A stretch of DNA of 32,377 nucleotides. Origin: a bacterium. GTDB taxonomy: Bacteria; Campylobacterota; Campylobacteria; Campylobacterales; Arcobacteraceae. A program made the position numbers and the translations under genes. This document shows positions 1-9,701 of the stretch, piece after piece. Each line of letters starts with the position of its first letter. Position 1 is the stretch's first letter. The DNA lies in NCBI GenBank assembly GCA_018816105.1, contig JAHIWE010000040.1, positions 1-32,377 on the forward strand. Direction: 5' to 3'. The notes below the pieces were generated by a model. That model saw only the letters and a list, made by a program, of their open reading frames with translations, was not told where the DNA came from and made no database searches.

Positions 1-1319
1 CAGAAGAAGTAAATGTAGATAATAAAGAAGAAGTAAAAAGTACAAGTTCTTTACTAGATAGATTAATAATAGAAGCAAAAAAAGATGTAAAAACAGTAAG
101 TGAAGAAGAATTAAAGAATTTAAATTTAAAAACAGATGTAAGTGTAGTAGTAAGTAAAGTTGTAGATGAAGTAGTATTAACACAAACGCCAAATGAAGAA
201 GTTGAAGTAAATAAAACAATAATAGTATCTACTCAATCTACAGAACCTGTATCTATTTTAACAAATACTACTCTAGCTGATGAAACTAAAAATAGTTCTT
301 TACCTACAAATGTTGATATTAAATTAAATGTTTTAAATGAAACTGTTTCTTCTACACCTATGGATACTAAAATATCTTTAATGGATCAATTAATTCAGAA
401 AAATATTGAAAATAGTAAAACTATAAACTCTTCTGATAAAATTGATTTTTTACAAAAAGAAACACTTTCTAAAGATTTTATTTCAAGTATATATTTAGGT
501 TCTCAAAAAAATTCTATAAATAATCAAGAGCTTTTTAATAAAAATGAAGCTATTAATTTATTAAAAGATGCAAGTTCTTTAAATGATGTAAAAACAAGTG
601 CTGGAATGTTAGATTTAGGTTTGGAAAATATTGATGTAGATGTTGAACAAAGCTTAGACTTAACGACAAAACTTGATCTTAATAAAAAAATAGATTTGGA
701 TTTAGCTACACGAAGAAATATAATTGATAATTTAATACTTTCAAAAAATATTAAAAGTGAAGGTATTAAAGGTTTGATTACAAAATCTGTAGAAGCTAGC
801 AGTGCTTTACTTGATAATACTTTACAATTGGCAGATGATGCAATTGTTACAGTAAATTCTCCCTTATCATATAATATTCAATCTAAAATTATAGGTGCTA
901 GACAGCAAATGTCAACAATGATGTCTGATATTGCAAAACAAATGTATGAGAACTATAAGCCTCCTGTTACTGTATTTAAAATAAATTTAAATCCATTAGA
1001 GTTGGGAAGTATTGCAATATTAATGAAAAGTGATAAAAACAATGCATTATCAATTAGTATGAATGTATCAAGTAATTCTACTTTAGATGCTCTAGTTGAA
1101 AATCAAAATGTTTTAAGAAATTCTTTGAATAAAACTTTTGATGAAAATACAAAATTTAATCTCGATTTTAGTTCTTCAAATCAGAATAATAATCAATCAA
1201 ATAATCAAAATAACCAAGGCAATCAAAATAAATTTGATCAACAAATGGATACACAGTCTGTATTACAACTAAAAGAAGAGAATAAAGATAGAGAAGAAAA
1301 AAGCATAGATTATATGTAA
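1..1319 (+). CDS. fliK: Flagellar hook-length control protein, FliK-like (5' end outside window)
   Basis: The reading frame is open from the left edge (codons begin at base 3), so the first ATG at 360 is internal and about 119 further codons are visible upstream; the true start is outside the window. FliK is exported through the flagellar type III apparatus and sets hook length by switching FlhB specificity. The N-terminal part is low-complexity and rich in Ser, Thr, Asn, Val and Glu, as in FliK rulers. About 110 residues before the end is a segment matching the FliK C-terminal hook domain (INLNPLELGSIAILM, then a helix ending LRNSLNKTF). It is followed by an Asn/Gln-rich run and a charged tail. 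The stop TAA shares its last A with the fliR ATG. The position directly before fliR and flhB supports the assignment; overall identity to known FliK proteins is probably low. Confidence 0.72.
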   Translation, partial: EEVNVDNKEEVKSTSSLLDRLIIEAKKDVKTVSEEELKNLNLKTDVSVVVSKVVDEVVLTQTPNEEVEVNKTIIVSTQSTEPVSILTNTTLADETKNSSLPTNVDIKLNVLNETVSSTPMDTKISLMDQLIQKNIENSKTINSSDKIDFLQKETLSKDFISSIYLGSQKNSINNQELFNKNEAINLLKDASSLNDVKTSAGMLDLGLENIDVDVEQSLDLTTKLDLNKKIDLDLATRRNIIDNLILSKNIKSEGIKGLITKSVEASSALLDNTLQLADDAIVTVNSPLSYNIQSKIIGARQQMSTMMSDIAKQMYENYKPPVTVFKINLNPLELGSIAILMKSDKNNALSISMNVSSNSTLDALVENQNVLRNSLNKTFDENTKFNLDFSSSNQNNNQSNNQNNQGNQNKFDQQMDTQSVLQLKEENKDREEKSIDYM

Positions 1320-2068
1320 TGGAAGCTTTTTTATCTTTATTAAATGAAGAAGTTTTATTTCAATTTCTTCTTCTTTTTGCTAGAATTATAGCCTTTGTTG
1401 CTTTTATGCCAGTTTTTGGCCATGCTGCTATTAATCCTACAGTTAGAATTGCATTTTCATTTTATATAACAATTTTTATTTTCCCATTAGTTGAAGTAGC
1501 TACAAATATAACACAAGATAATTTTTTATTAGGTTTAATATCTGAAATAACACTAGGACTTGTAGCTTCAATGTTTGTAAATATAATTTTTTCTGCAGTT
1601 AAAATTATAGGGGAATTTATTGAGTATTCAACTGCTTTATCCATGGCTGCTATGTTTGATCCTACAACAGGTGCTCAAGAGGGATTGATTGCAAAACTAC
1701 TTACTTGGATAGCTTTAATGTTGTTTTTTCAAACAGGTATGTATGAAATGACATTAGTTATTTTAGTCAAGAGTTTTTCTCTTATTCATTTAGGTAGTTT
1801 TGATATCTTTTCGTATAATGGAATACAATTAGCAATAGATGAGGTAAAAAGAATGTTTGCATTTGCATTTGCATTTGCTTTACCTTTATTTTTTATAGGA
1901 TTTATTTTGGATATTTATTATGGTTATGGTACAAAATCAATGCCATCTTTTTCTCCTTTTGTAATCACTTTTCAGTTAAAATTTGCATTAATATTTGTTT
2001 TCTTAATATTTGGTATGGAAATATTTACAGAAGCATTTACAAATTATTTCATAGATAAACTTCAATAA
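1319..2068 (+). CDS. fliR: Flagellar export apparatus membrane protein FliR
   Basis: FliR is an inner-membrane component of the core FliP-FliQ-FliR export gate of the flagellar type III secretion system. The 249-residue product has the usual family length and is almost entirely hydrophobic, with about six predicted membrane segments and the typical FliR stretch around residues 95-125 (EFIEYSTALSMAAMFDPTTG). The ATG overlaps the fliK stop (TAATG) and there is no strong Shine-Dalgarno sequence, so translation is probably coupled to fliK. flhB follows 16 nt later, as in many bacteria. Confidence 0.93.
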   Translation: MEAFLSLLNEEVLFQFLLLFARIIAFVAFMPVFGHAAINPTVRIAFSFYITIFIFPLVEVATNITQDNFLLGLISEITLGLVASMFVNIIFSAVKIIGEFIEYSTALSMAAMFDPTTGAQEGLIAKLLTWIALMLFFQTGMYEMTLVILVKSFSLIHLGSFDIFSYNGIQLAIDEVKRMFAFAFAFALPLFFIGFILDIYYGYGTKSMPSFSPFVITFQLKFALIFVFLIFGMEIFTEAFTNYFIDKLQ

Positions 2069-2084
2069 TTTAAGGTAGTAGTAT

Positions 2085-3134
2085 ATGGCTGATGAAGAAG
2101 AAAAAACCGAAGAACCCACCTCCAAAAAAATAGAAGATGCCAAAAAAGAAGGAAATGTTTCTAAGTCAATGGAAGTGACGGGAGCTACTGTTTTATTTTT
2201 TGGATCTTTATATTTACTATTTTTTTCCTCTTTTTCTATGATGGAAATAAAAAAACTCATGATGTTTACATATGGTTTTATTGGCCAAGAATTAGATTCA
2301 ACAGTTTATTACGCAATTACCTATAGTGTAACTCTTACTTTATTAAAAGCGTTGGCACCTTTATTTATATTGATTATTGTTTTAGTACTTGCAAGTAATT
2401 TTGCCCAATTTGGCTTAGTTGTGGTGCCTTTAAAATTTGATTTACAAAAACTTGATCCAATAAAAGGTATGAAAAATATTTTTGGATTAAAAAAATTTAT
2501 TGAAGCTTTAAAATTAACATTGAAGTTAATTGTAATTATTGCAATTATGTGTATACTATTTTTGTTAACAAATAAGCAATTTTTAGCGATGATGAATCAA
2601 GAAACAATGGCAACTGTATCTTCAATGCTTGAACTCTCTATTTATTTTATTTTTACAATTCTGTTAATTATTATTATTTTTGCTATAATAGATTTTTATT
2701 TTAGCCGGCATTATTATATGAAGTCTTTAAGAATGAGTAAACAAGAGATTAAAGATGAATATAAAAATATGGAGGGAGATCCTCAGGTTAAAGGGCGAAT
2801 TAGAAGAATTCAAATGCAAATGGCCCAAAAAAGAATGATGAGTGCCGTTCCAGAGGCGGATGTTGTTATTACAAATCCCACTCATTATGCTGTTGCATTA
2901 AAATATAACAATGCAGTCGATTCTGCACCAAAAATTGTTGCAAAAGGAATTGATTTTTTAGCTCTTAATATTAAAGATATTGCTAAAGAAAATAAAATTC
3001 CAATCATAGAAAATCCTGCACTTGCAAGATCTTTATATGATCAAATAGATATAGATAAAGAAATCCCTAGTGAGTTTTATAAAGCTATGGCAGAAATTTT
3101 TTCATATGTTTATGAATTAAAAAGAAAAAGGTAA
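2085..3134 (+). CDS. flhB: Flagellar export switch protein FlhB
   Basis: FlhB is the substrate-specificity switch of the flagellar export apparatus. It autocleaves in its cytoplasmic domain so that export changes from rod/hook to filament substrates. The 349-residue product has the charged N-terminus (MADEEEKTEEPTSKK), four membrane segments between about residues 30 and 205, and a cytoplasmic domain with the autocleavage motif NPTH at residues 264-267 inside DVVITNPTHYAVALKY. AAGG at 2072-2075 is a fair ribosome binding site. The last codons of flhB carry the AAAAAGG that serves the next gene. Confidence 0.97.
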   Translation: MADEEEKTEEPTSKKIEDAKKEGNVSKSMEVTGATVLFFGSLYLLFFSSFSMMEIKKLMMFTYGFIGQELDSTVYYAITYSVTLTLLKALAPLFILIIVLVLASNFAQFGLVVVPLKFDLQKLDPIKGMKNIFGLKKFIEALKLTLKLIVIIAIMCILFLLTNKQFLAMMNQETMATVSSMLELSIYFIFTILLIIIIFAIIDFYFSRHYYMKSLRMSKQEIKDEYKNMEGDPQVKGRIRRIQMQMAQKRMMSAVPEADVVITNPTHYAVALKYNNAVDSAPKIVAKGIDFLALNIKDIAKENKIPIIENPALARSLYDQIDIDKEIPSEFYKAMAEIFSYVYELKRKR

Positions 3135-3137
3135 AAA

Positions 3138-5132
3138 TTGAAATTATTAATAACACTATTTTTATTAGTAAATATTTTATATGCAAAAAAAGATTTTTAT
3201 TATAGTTTTATAGATTCATCAGGAACTCAAATATCTGAACAAAGAAAACAATCAATCTCAGATGGTTTTGATATTTTACAAAATGCAAGAAACTTAGCTC
3301 GTGATGATAAAATTGATGAAGCATATACTCAAGCAAAAGATTTTAAAGAAAAAAATAAAGTAAAAGTTCTGATCTCTGATACTATGATACTGTATGCAGA
3401 ATTATCACTAAAAAAACAGTCAAAAAGACTAATTTTAGATGCTTCAAAAGAGCTTGAAACAGCAATTAATTCATCTTTAATAAATAATGATGATTTAGCA
3501 AAAGCCTATATGGTTTTAGTTGAGTTAAAACTAGAAATCAATAAAATAGATGATGCTAAATATTTTGCTCAAATTATTATTGATAATTTTGATAATGAAA
3601 TAACAAAAACTTATGGAAAAATTGCCCTTGCTAAAGTATATAAATATCAAAAAGATTATTCAAAAGCAATAAAATATTTATATGAAATATTAACAGTTGC
3701 AAAAGATAAAGTAGTAGCAACTTTGGTTGCTGATGAGCTTTTTGATGTTTATATTTTAGATGGACAATTTGATAAAGCAAATGAATTGATATCCCAAGTT
3801 TTAAAAACAAATATTGAGTTTTATGCAAATGATTCCTATTTAGCAAATAAAAAAATAAACAAATTAATTAATGCAGGTATGCCAGAACATGCATCTGAAA
3901 TTTTAAAAGAGTTATTAAATAAAACTACAAAAGAGGATGTAATTGAAGATTTTAAATATAAATTAGCAAATACATATATGCTAATGTATGATAAAACTAA
4001 TTTTTATTTGGAGAAAGCAAAAGAGTTGTATAAAGATATAATTAATGATTTTCCTCAAGGAATTTATGCAAAAAATTCAAAAATGTATCTTGATGAAATT
4101 CTAATGAGACAAGGATTTTTAACTCCGAGCGTTGTAGCTGCCAAATATCAAGATAGTGAAGCAATGCAACAAAAAGCACTTTTACAGGAATTAATGAATG
4201 ATAAAAAAGATAAAAAATTTGAATTAATTTTAAAAACAGAAAAAGTTTATAAAAAAATTGCAAATGAAATAGTAAAAAGATTTGGATATGAATCAATTAA
4301 TCATATTTTTGATGAAGTTAATATTGAATTAATTAAAGATTATTTAGCTCAAGGAAAATGTTTTGAATTGAATAATATTTTAAAAACATCAAGAAAAGAG
4401 ACTTTAGAAAAGTTAATTGAAGATGAAAGTGTAAAATATAATTTTTTTGAATGTTTAGTTGAAGCTCCATATGAAAGAGCATATCTTCAAATCAAAGATA
4501 CTTTTAATAAAACAAGAGATGCTAATATTTATTTATACTTAGAAAGAATGGCATTTTCTTTAGATTTAAAAGATGAAGCATTAGATTTTTCAGCAAAAGT
4601 TGAAATGGTAAATGATACGAAAGTATTAGCTAAAGAGTTTTTATATAGATATCAAATATTAAAATCAAAAGCTAATGATATTGATATGGAAAAATTCTTT
4701 TCATATACTCAATTAAATCCAGATTTTATTAAAGTAAATGAATCTAACCCAATAATTATAGATTTTTATCATGATTATTATTTCTTTTTATTAAAAAATC
4801 AAAATCAAACATTAGCAAATGAAATATTAAAAAAATTATATGATAAACAAAAAGAAGTAAAAGCTTTTGTTTATTCACCATTTGTAGAATTAGAATTATC
4901 AAAATTAGCAAAAGATAAAAATGATGAGCAAAAATCAATTGATTATTTACTTGAATCTTTATCGAATCCAAGAAAAATTAAAGCAAATGATGAAGTTAAA
5001 ATTTATTATGATATTTTAAATTTATATGATAAATTAGGAAATAAACAGAAAAAAGATGAATATATTTTAAAATGTAAAGAAGTAAAAGATAGTGTTGATA
5101 GTTTATATAAAAAAATGTGCGATGAGATGTAA
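3138..5132 (+). CDS. Secreted TPR-like protein, probable PflA-type flagellar motor protein
   Basis: The 664-residue product starts at TTG, with AAAAAGG just upstream at the end of flhB and only a 3-nt gap. The start gives a clean signal peptide (KLLITLFLLVNILYA, then a mature start at KKDFYY), so the protein is periplasmic. The rest is almost wholly alpha-helical with degenerate TPR/SEL-like pairs, for example around residues 140-240 and 580-650. Campylobacter and Helicobacter carry a periplasmic TPR protein, PflA, that is part of the disk scaffold needed to place stators around the motor. Length, signal peptide and location inside the flagellar operon fit a shorter PflA relative. This is inference from architecture and context; no diagnostic motif was seen. 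It ends TAATG, overlapping fliI by one base. Base composition is among the most AT-rich in the window. Confidence 0.6.
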   Translation: MKLLITLFLLVNILYAKKDFYYSFIDSSGTQISEQRKQSISDGFDILQNARNLARDDKIDEAYTQAKDFKEKNKVKVLISDTMILYAELSLKKQSKRLILDASKELETAINSSLINNDDLAKAYMVLVELKLEINKIDDAKYFAQIIIDNFDNEITKTYGKIALAKVYKYQKDYSKAIKYLYEILTVAKDKVVATLVADELFDVYILDGQFDKANELISQVLKTNIEFYANDSYLANKKINKLINAGMPEHASEILKELLNKTTKEDVIEDFKYKLANTYMLMYDKTNFYLEKAKELYKDIINDFPQGIYAKNSKMYLDEILMRQGFLTPSVVAAKYQDSEAMQQKALLQELMNDKKDKKFELILKTEKVYKKIANEIVKRFGYESINHIFDEVNIELIKDYLAQGKCFELNNILKTSRKETLEKLIEDESVKYNFFECLVEAPYERAYLQIKDTFNKTRDANIYLYLERMAFSLDLKDEALDFSAKVEMVNDTKVLAKEFLYRYQILKSKANDIDMEKFFSYTQLNPDFIKVNESNPIIIDFYHDYYFFLLKNQNQTLANEILKKLYDKQKEVKAFVYSPFVELELSKLAKDKNDEQKSIDYLLESLSNPRKIKANDEVKIYYDILNLYDKLGNKQKKDEYILKCKEVKDSVDSLYKKMCDEM

Positions 5133-6436
5133 TGGATATTGATAAATTAATAGATGATATTGATTCAACAAATCTTTCCATTGCTTTTGGAAGAATTAAA
5201 AATATATCAACTACAACATTAAATGCAACTGGTCTTGAGGTTGCTGTTGGGGATATTGTAAAAATAGAATCAGTTCAGCATTTATATACAGTTTTAGGTA
5301 TGGTAGCATCAATTAGTGATGATTTATTTACTATTGTTCCTTTTTCTTTTATAGATGGTTTTAGAATTCATGATAAAGTATATTTACAAAAAGATGGATT
5401 GAGTGTAAAGTGTGGATATGGCCTTTTAGGACGAGTAGTAAATGCTTTGGGTGATCCTATTGATAATAAAGGTAAAATAAAAGATTTAGAACAAAATTCA
5501 CCAATAAATAAACTTTCAATGCCAGCACTTGAAAGAGGAATTATTGATGAAAAGTTTTCTACAGGTGTAAAAGCAATTGACTCAATGCTTACAAGCGGAA
5601 AAGGTCAAAAAATAGGTATCTTTGCAGGTTCTGGAGTTGGAAAATCAACTTTAATGGGAATGATTGTACAAGGTTGTGAAGCACAAATAAAAGTAATAGC
5701 ATTAATCGGTGAAAGAGGGCGTGAAATTCCCGAATTTATTCATTATAATTTAAATAATAATTTAGAAAATACAGTGATTATTACAGCAACTTCTGATGAA
5801 TCAGCACTTATGAGAAAATATGGAGCTTTTACTGCTATGAGTATTGCTGAATTTTTTAGAGATAAGGGACATGATGTTTTATTAATGATGGATTCAGTTA
5901 CTAGATTTGCAATGGCTCAAAGGGAAATTGGACTAAGTACAGGAGAACCACCTGTTAGTCGTGGATATCCACCTTCTGTGTTTGCTCTTTTGCCTCAATT
6001 AATGGAGCGAGCTGGTAATAATAAAAAAGGTTCAATTACTGCATTTTTTACAGTTTTAGTTGATGGTGATGATATGAATGATCCAATTGCAGATCAAAGT
6101 AGATCTATTCTTGATGGACATATTGTACTAACTAGAGATTTAACAGAACAAGGTTTTTATCCTCCAATAAATCTACTGAAATCAGCTTCTAGAGTAATGG
6201 ATAAAGTTGTTACAAAAGAGCATTATAATGACTTTTTAAAGTTAAAAAGAGTATTATCGTTAATAAAAGAGAATGAAGTATTAGTTAGAGTTGGTGCATA
6301 CAAAGCGGGTATGGATCCAGAACTTGATAATGCAATGGCAAAGAAAGAGCGAATACGAGAGTTTCTTACTCAAGACACTCAACAATTAGTAGGCTTTAAT
6401 GAGACTGTTGCTATGTTTAGAAAGGTTTTACAATGA
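5132..6436 (+). CDS. fliI: Flagellum-specific ATPase FliI
   Basis: FliI is the hexameric ATPase at the cytoplasmic base of the flagellar export apparatus, related to F1 beta. The 434-residue product has the normal length. It shows the Walker A loop GSGVGKST at residues 166-173, the GERGREIPEF motif after it, a Walker B region (DVLLMMDSVTRFA) and the family signature DDMNDPIADQSRSILDGHIVL-type segment near residues 310-330. The ATG overlaps the preceding stop by one base, and its own stop overlaps the flgL start by four bases (ATGA), indicating a co-translated operon. Confidence 0.96.
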   Translation: MDIDKLIDDIDSTNLSIAFGRIKNISTTTLNATGLEVAVGDIVKIESVQHLYTVLGMVASISDDLFTIVPFSFIDGFRIHDKVYLQKDGLSVKCGYGLLGRVVNALGDPIDNKGKIKDLEQNSPINKLSMPALERGIIDEKFSTGVKAIDSMLTSGKGQKIGIFAGSGVGKSTLMGMIVQGCEAQIKVIALIGERGREIPEFIHYNLNNNLENTVIITATSDESALMRKYGAFTAMSIAEFFRDKGHDVLLMMDSVTRFAMAQREIGLSTGEPPVSRGYPPSVFALLPQLMERAGNNKKGSITAFFTVLVDGDDMNDPIADQSRSILDGHIVLTRDLTEQGFYPPINLLKSASRVMDKVVTKEHYNDFLKLKRVLSLIKENEVLVRVGAYKAGMDPELDNAMAKKERIREFLTQDTQQLVGFNETVAMFRKVLQ

Positions 6437-7566
6437 TTAATCAAACAGAACAAACAATTTATAGACTAAGTAACTTAGATGCTCAGCAACAAAGAATTTC
6501 ATATCAAATGAGTACTGGTAAAAAACTTCAACAAGGTAGTGATGATTCAGTACTTTATTCTAGAGAGGTTTTAGTTGATGATAAAATAAGAACCTACGAA
6601 GGTTTAAAATCTCAAATTGAAAGAACAACAGCACAAAATACCGTTGCGGATACAAGTATGAGTGATATTAAGAAAATTTTAGAATATGTAAAAGCAGAAT
6701 TAATAAAAGCAAATACAGCAACTACTACAGAAGATGGTCTAAATTCAATTGCTGTAAACCTTGCAGGTATGAAACAAAATCTTATTGATTTAGCAAATAC
6801 GCAAGTTGAAGGTGAGTACGTTTTTACTGGTTCTGATTCTTCTGTTAAACCATTTGAAGAAGATTCTAATGGAAATGTTACTTATGTTGGAAATAACAAA
6901 CTAAGAAGAGTAACAGTTGAAGAGGGAAGTTATAGAGAAAGAGGAGTTACAGGTCTTGATATGATGATGTATCCTTCTTCAACAGCTTATAAAGGTGAAA
7001 CTCTAAGTTTTGGTGAAAAAGATAGAATAATAGATCAAGATGGTAATGAGTGGAAATTAAATATTCCAACAAATAATACTCTTACTAAATATGATTTAGA
7101 TGGAAATGTAACAACTGAAACATTAGCAGTTGATAATTCAAATGCTCCAATATATACTGCAACTGCTCCAACAACTGATGGAACAAAATTTGAAGCAAGA
7201 ACAAATATTTTTAATGTTCTTGATGATGTTGTAAATGCATTAAGAAGAGTTGATAGTAGTGGAAATCCAATTTCATTAGCAGAAGCTAGAACTGGAATTG
7301 CAAATGGGCAAAATAAAATATCTAGCGCTTACGATGGAGTAAATGTTGCCCATGCTGAACTTGGTGGAAGAAATAGAGTATTTGAAGTTTCTTTAGAAAG
7401 AGTATCTTCTAAATTAACTCATTATAATATTTTATCACAACAAATAAGTGCCGTGGATTTATCAAAAGTAGCAATGGAAGCAAAATCTTTAGAGCTAACT
7501 TACACAGCACTTTATTCAACAATAAATAGAACAAATCAACTGTCACTAGTTAATTTTTTAAATTAA
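6433..7566 (+). CDS. flgL: Flagellar hook-filament junction protein FlgL
   Basis: FlgL (HAP3) joins the hook to the filament and is exported by the type III apparatus. The 377-residue product has flagellin-like helical ends: an N-terminal segment (LSNLDAQQQRISYQMSTGKKLQQGSDD, near residues 12-38) and a C-terminal one (LSQQISAVDLSKVAMEAKSLELTYTALYSTINR region). A variable middle domain of beta-rich, Gly/Thr-rich sequence lies between them. AAAGG upstream inside fliI gives a ribosome binding site with about 7-nt spacing. Its end forms part of a 10-bp inverted repeat that spans the stop codon. Confidence 0.9.
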   Translation: MINQTEQTIYRLSNLDAQQQRISYQMSTGKKLQQGSDDSVLYSREVLVDDKIRTYEGLKSQIERTTAQNTVADTSMSDIKKILEYVKAELIKANTATTTEDGLNSIAVNLAGMKQNLIDLANTQVEGEYVFTGSDSSVKPFEEDSNGNVTYVGNNKLRRVTVEEGSYRERGVTGLDMMMYPSSTAYKGETLSFGEKDRIIDQDGNEWKLNIPTNNTLTKYDLDGNVTTETLAVDNSNAPIYTATAPTTDGTKFEARTNIFNVLDDVVNALRRVDSSGNPISLAEARTGIANGQNKISSAYDGVNVAHAELGGRNRVFEVSLERVSSKLTHYNILSQQISAVDLSKVAMEAKSLELTYTALYSTINRTNQLSLVNFLN

Positions 7567-7569
7567 CTA
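7547..7569 (+). repeat. Perfect inverted repeat over the flgL stop codon
   Basis: TAGTTAATTT (7547-7556) and its exact reverse complement AAATTAACTA (7560-7569) are separated by three T. The element contains the flgL stop codon and ends 19 nt before the flhA start. There is no T-tract after it, so it does not look like a classic terminator. It could slow or process the transcript, or affect flhA translation, since flhA lacks a visible Shine-Dalgarno sequence. Confidence 0.55.
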
Positions 7570-7588
7570 GCTAAATAATAATTAATAT

Positions 7589-9700
7589 ATGAATATAAGA
7601 AAGATATTTTCAAAAGACTTAATTGTCGTTGCACTATTTGTTTCAATACTTGCAATTATAATTGTTCCACTACCAAAAGGAATCTTAGATTTCTTTTTGG
7701 TAATATCTTTATCTTTATCTTTACTTATTTTATTAATATCTTTATATATTCAAAAACCATCTGATTTAACAACTTTCCCAACCCTTATATTAATACTTGC
7801 CTTATTTAGGTTATCCTTAAATATTGCTACAACAAGATCTATTTTAAGTGAAGGACATAATGGTCCTGATGCTGTAAGTTCAATAATTGCAGCTTTTGGT
7901 GAGTTTGTTGTTGGTGGAAATATGGTAATTGGAGTTATTGTATTTATTATTTTAGTTCTTATTAACTTTATGGTTGTAACAAAGGGTGCTACAAGGGTTG
8001 CTGAGGTAACTGCGAGATTTACACTTGATTCTATGCCTGGTAAACAAATGGCAATTGATGCTGATTTAAATGCTGGATTTATTGATGATAAAGAAGCACA
8101 ATCCAGAAGAAAATCTTTAATATCTGAAGCAAACTTTTATGGAGCTATGGATGGATCATCTAAGTTTGTAAAGGGTGATGCGGTTGCTGGTATTATCATT
8201 ACTATGGTAAATCTAATTGGAGGCCTTTTAATAGGACTTTTTCAACATGATATGACTGTTGCACAATCAGGTGAAATTTATACAATTTTAACTATTGGAG
8301 ATGGATTAGTAGCTCAACTTCCAGCGCTTATTTTATCAACTGCAACTGCAATTATTATTACTCGTTCGAATATGGATGAAGACAAATTTGCAAATCAAGC
8401 TATTGGTCAACTTATTAAAGATAGTAAATCTTTAGTTTTACTTGGTATGGGAATGGTTCTTTTTGGATTTATACCTGGATTCCCAACTGGAATTCTAATG
8501 ATAATGGGTTTCTTAATGATGTTTATTGGATATGTAATAAGCATGATTGAAAATGAAAAAGAAAATGCATTAACCAGATTTTTCAAACCTCAAGCTGTTA
8601 AAGCTAAAATTGATGAAAATGTATCTACTTTAAAAGACAAAAAGAAAAGTATGGCTGTCCCTGATGAAGGTCAAACTATTGAAAATATAATGAAACTAGA
8701 AGTTTTAGAGTTAAAACTTGGAATTAGACTTTTACAATTAGTTCAAGGAAACTCTGAATTACTAGATAAAATAAAAGCTATTAGAAAAACAATTGCTAGT
8801 GAATTAGGATTTGTAATTCCTCAAATTAGAATTTCTGATGATGCAAATTTATCTCCAAATGAGTATCAATTATATTTAAAAAGAATTCCCCTTGTAAAAG
8901 GTAAAGTTGAAGTTGATAAACTTCTTGCAATGGGTGGATTAGCAAATGAGAAATTAGCAGGATTAAGAGTAAAAGAGCCTGTATTTAACCTTGATGCCAC
9001 ATGGATAGCTAGTGATTTAAAAGAAGAAGCATTAATGAAAGGTTTTACAGTTGTTGATGCTCCAACTATTATTTCAACTCATATTTCTGAAATTATTAAA
9101 AAACATGCTGAAGATATTATTACAAGACAAGATATTGTAAATATAGTTGAGCGATTGAAAAAAGATTTCCCTATTGTTATTGATGAAGCTATGAAAGTTA
9201 CTTCTTATGGTTCATTATTAAAAGTATGTAAAGATTTATTACATGAAAAAATTCCAATTATTGATATGCTAACTATTATTGAAGCAATTGCAGATATTGC
9301 AGAGTTTACTAAAGCTCCAGAGATTTTATTAGAACATGTTAGAGCTAAGCTTTATAGACTTATTACTCAAAAGTTTAAAGATACAGATGGAATATTGCAT
9401 ATTGTTACTATTAAACCTGAGTTAGAACAGCAGTTTATTGGAAAATTACAAGAGCATCATGGTGTTTCACAACTTATGATTTCAATTGCAGAAATTAATA
9501 ATTTAGTTACAAAAACTAAAAAACTTCTTGATGATATTGAAGCAAAAGGTTTTTCAAAAGTTACAATGGTTGTAGATCCTGTTTTAAGAAAAAGAATTTC
9601 TGAAATTTATGAAAAATTTGGTTTACAAGTTTCTGTATTATCTCATGCAGAACTTGATTCAAAAGCAAATTTTGCTATTGAGGGAACATTGGAGTTTTAA
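7589..9700 (+). CDS. flhA: Flagellar export apparatus protein FlhA
   Basis: FlhA forms the nonameric export gate ring of the flagellar type III system and docks chaperone-substrate complexes. The 703-residue product has the typical length. About eight membrane segments occupy residues 10-330, interrupted by the conserved FHIPEP loop with NFMVVTKGATRVAEVTARF and FTLDSMPGKQMAIDADLNAG near residues 130-165. The large cytoplasmic domain runs from about residue 340 to the end. The ATG fits the family N-terminus, but the bases before it (ATAATTAATAT) hold no ribosome binding site. The next gene starts one base after the stop. Confidence 0.97.
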   Translation: MNIRKIFSKDLIVVALFVSILAIIIVPLPKGILDFFLVISLSLSLLILLISLYIQKPSDLTTFPTLILILALFRLSLNIATTRSILSEGHNGPDAVSSIIAAFGEFVVGGNMVIGVIVFIILVLINFMVVTKGATRVAEVTARFTLDSMPGKQMAIDADLNAGFIDDKEAQSRRKSLISEANFYGAMDGSSKFVKGDAVAGIIITMVNLIGGLLIGLFQHDMTVAQSGEIYTILTIGDGLVAQLPALILSTATAIIITRSNMDEDKFANQAIGQLIKDSKSLVLLGMGMVLFGFIPGFPTGILMIMGFLMMFIGYVISMIENEKENALTRFFKPQAVKAKIDENVSTLKDKKKSMAVPDEGQTIENIMKLEVLELKLGIRLLQLVQGNSELLDKIKAIRKTIASELGFVIPQIRISDDANLSPNEYQLYLKRIPLVKGKVEVDKLLAMGGLANEKLAGLRVKEPVFNLDATWIASDLKEEALMKGFTVVDAPTIISTHISEIIKKHAEDIITRQDIVNIVERLKKDFPIVIDEAMKVTSYGSLLKVCKDLLHEKIPIIDMLTIIEAIADIAEFTKAPEILLEHVRAKLYRLITQKFKDTDGILHIVTIKPELEQQFIGKLQEHHGVSQLMISIAEINNLVTKTKKLLDDIEAKGFSKVTMVVDPVLRKRISEIYEKFGLQVSVLSHAELDSKANFAIEGTLEF

Positions 9701-9701
9701 A

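Noticed and set aside
9609-9701. Longer start for the BatD-like gene inside flhA
   Set aside because: It adds 31 residues before a perfect signal peptide and has no good ribosome binding site; ATG 9702 has GGAG and a clean signal sequence.
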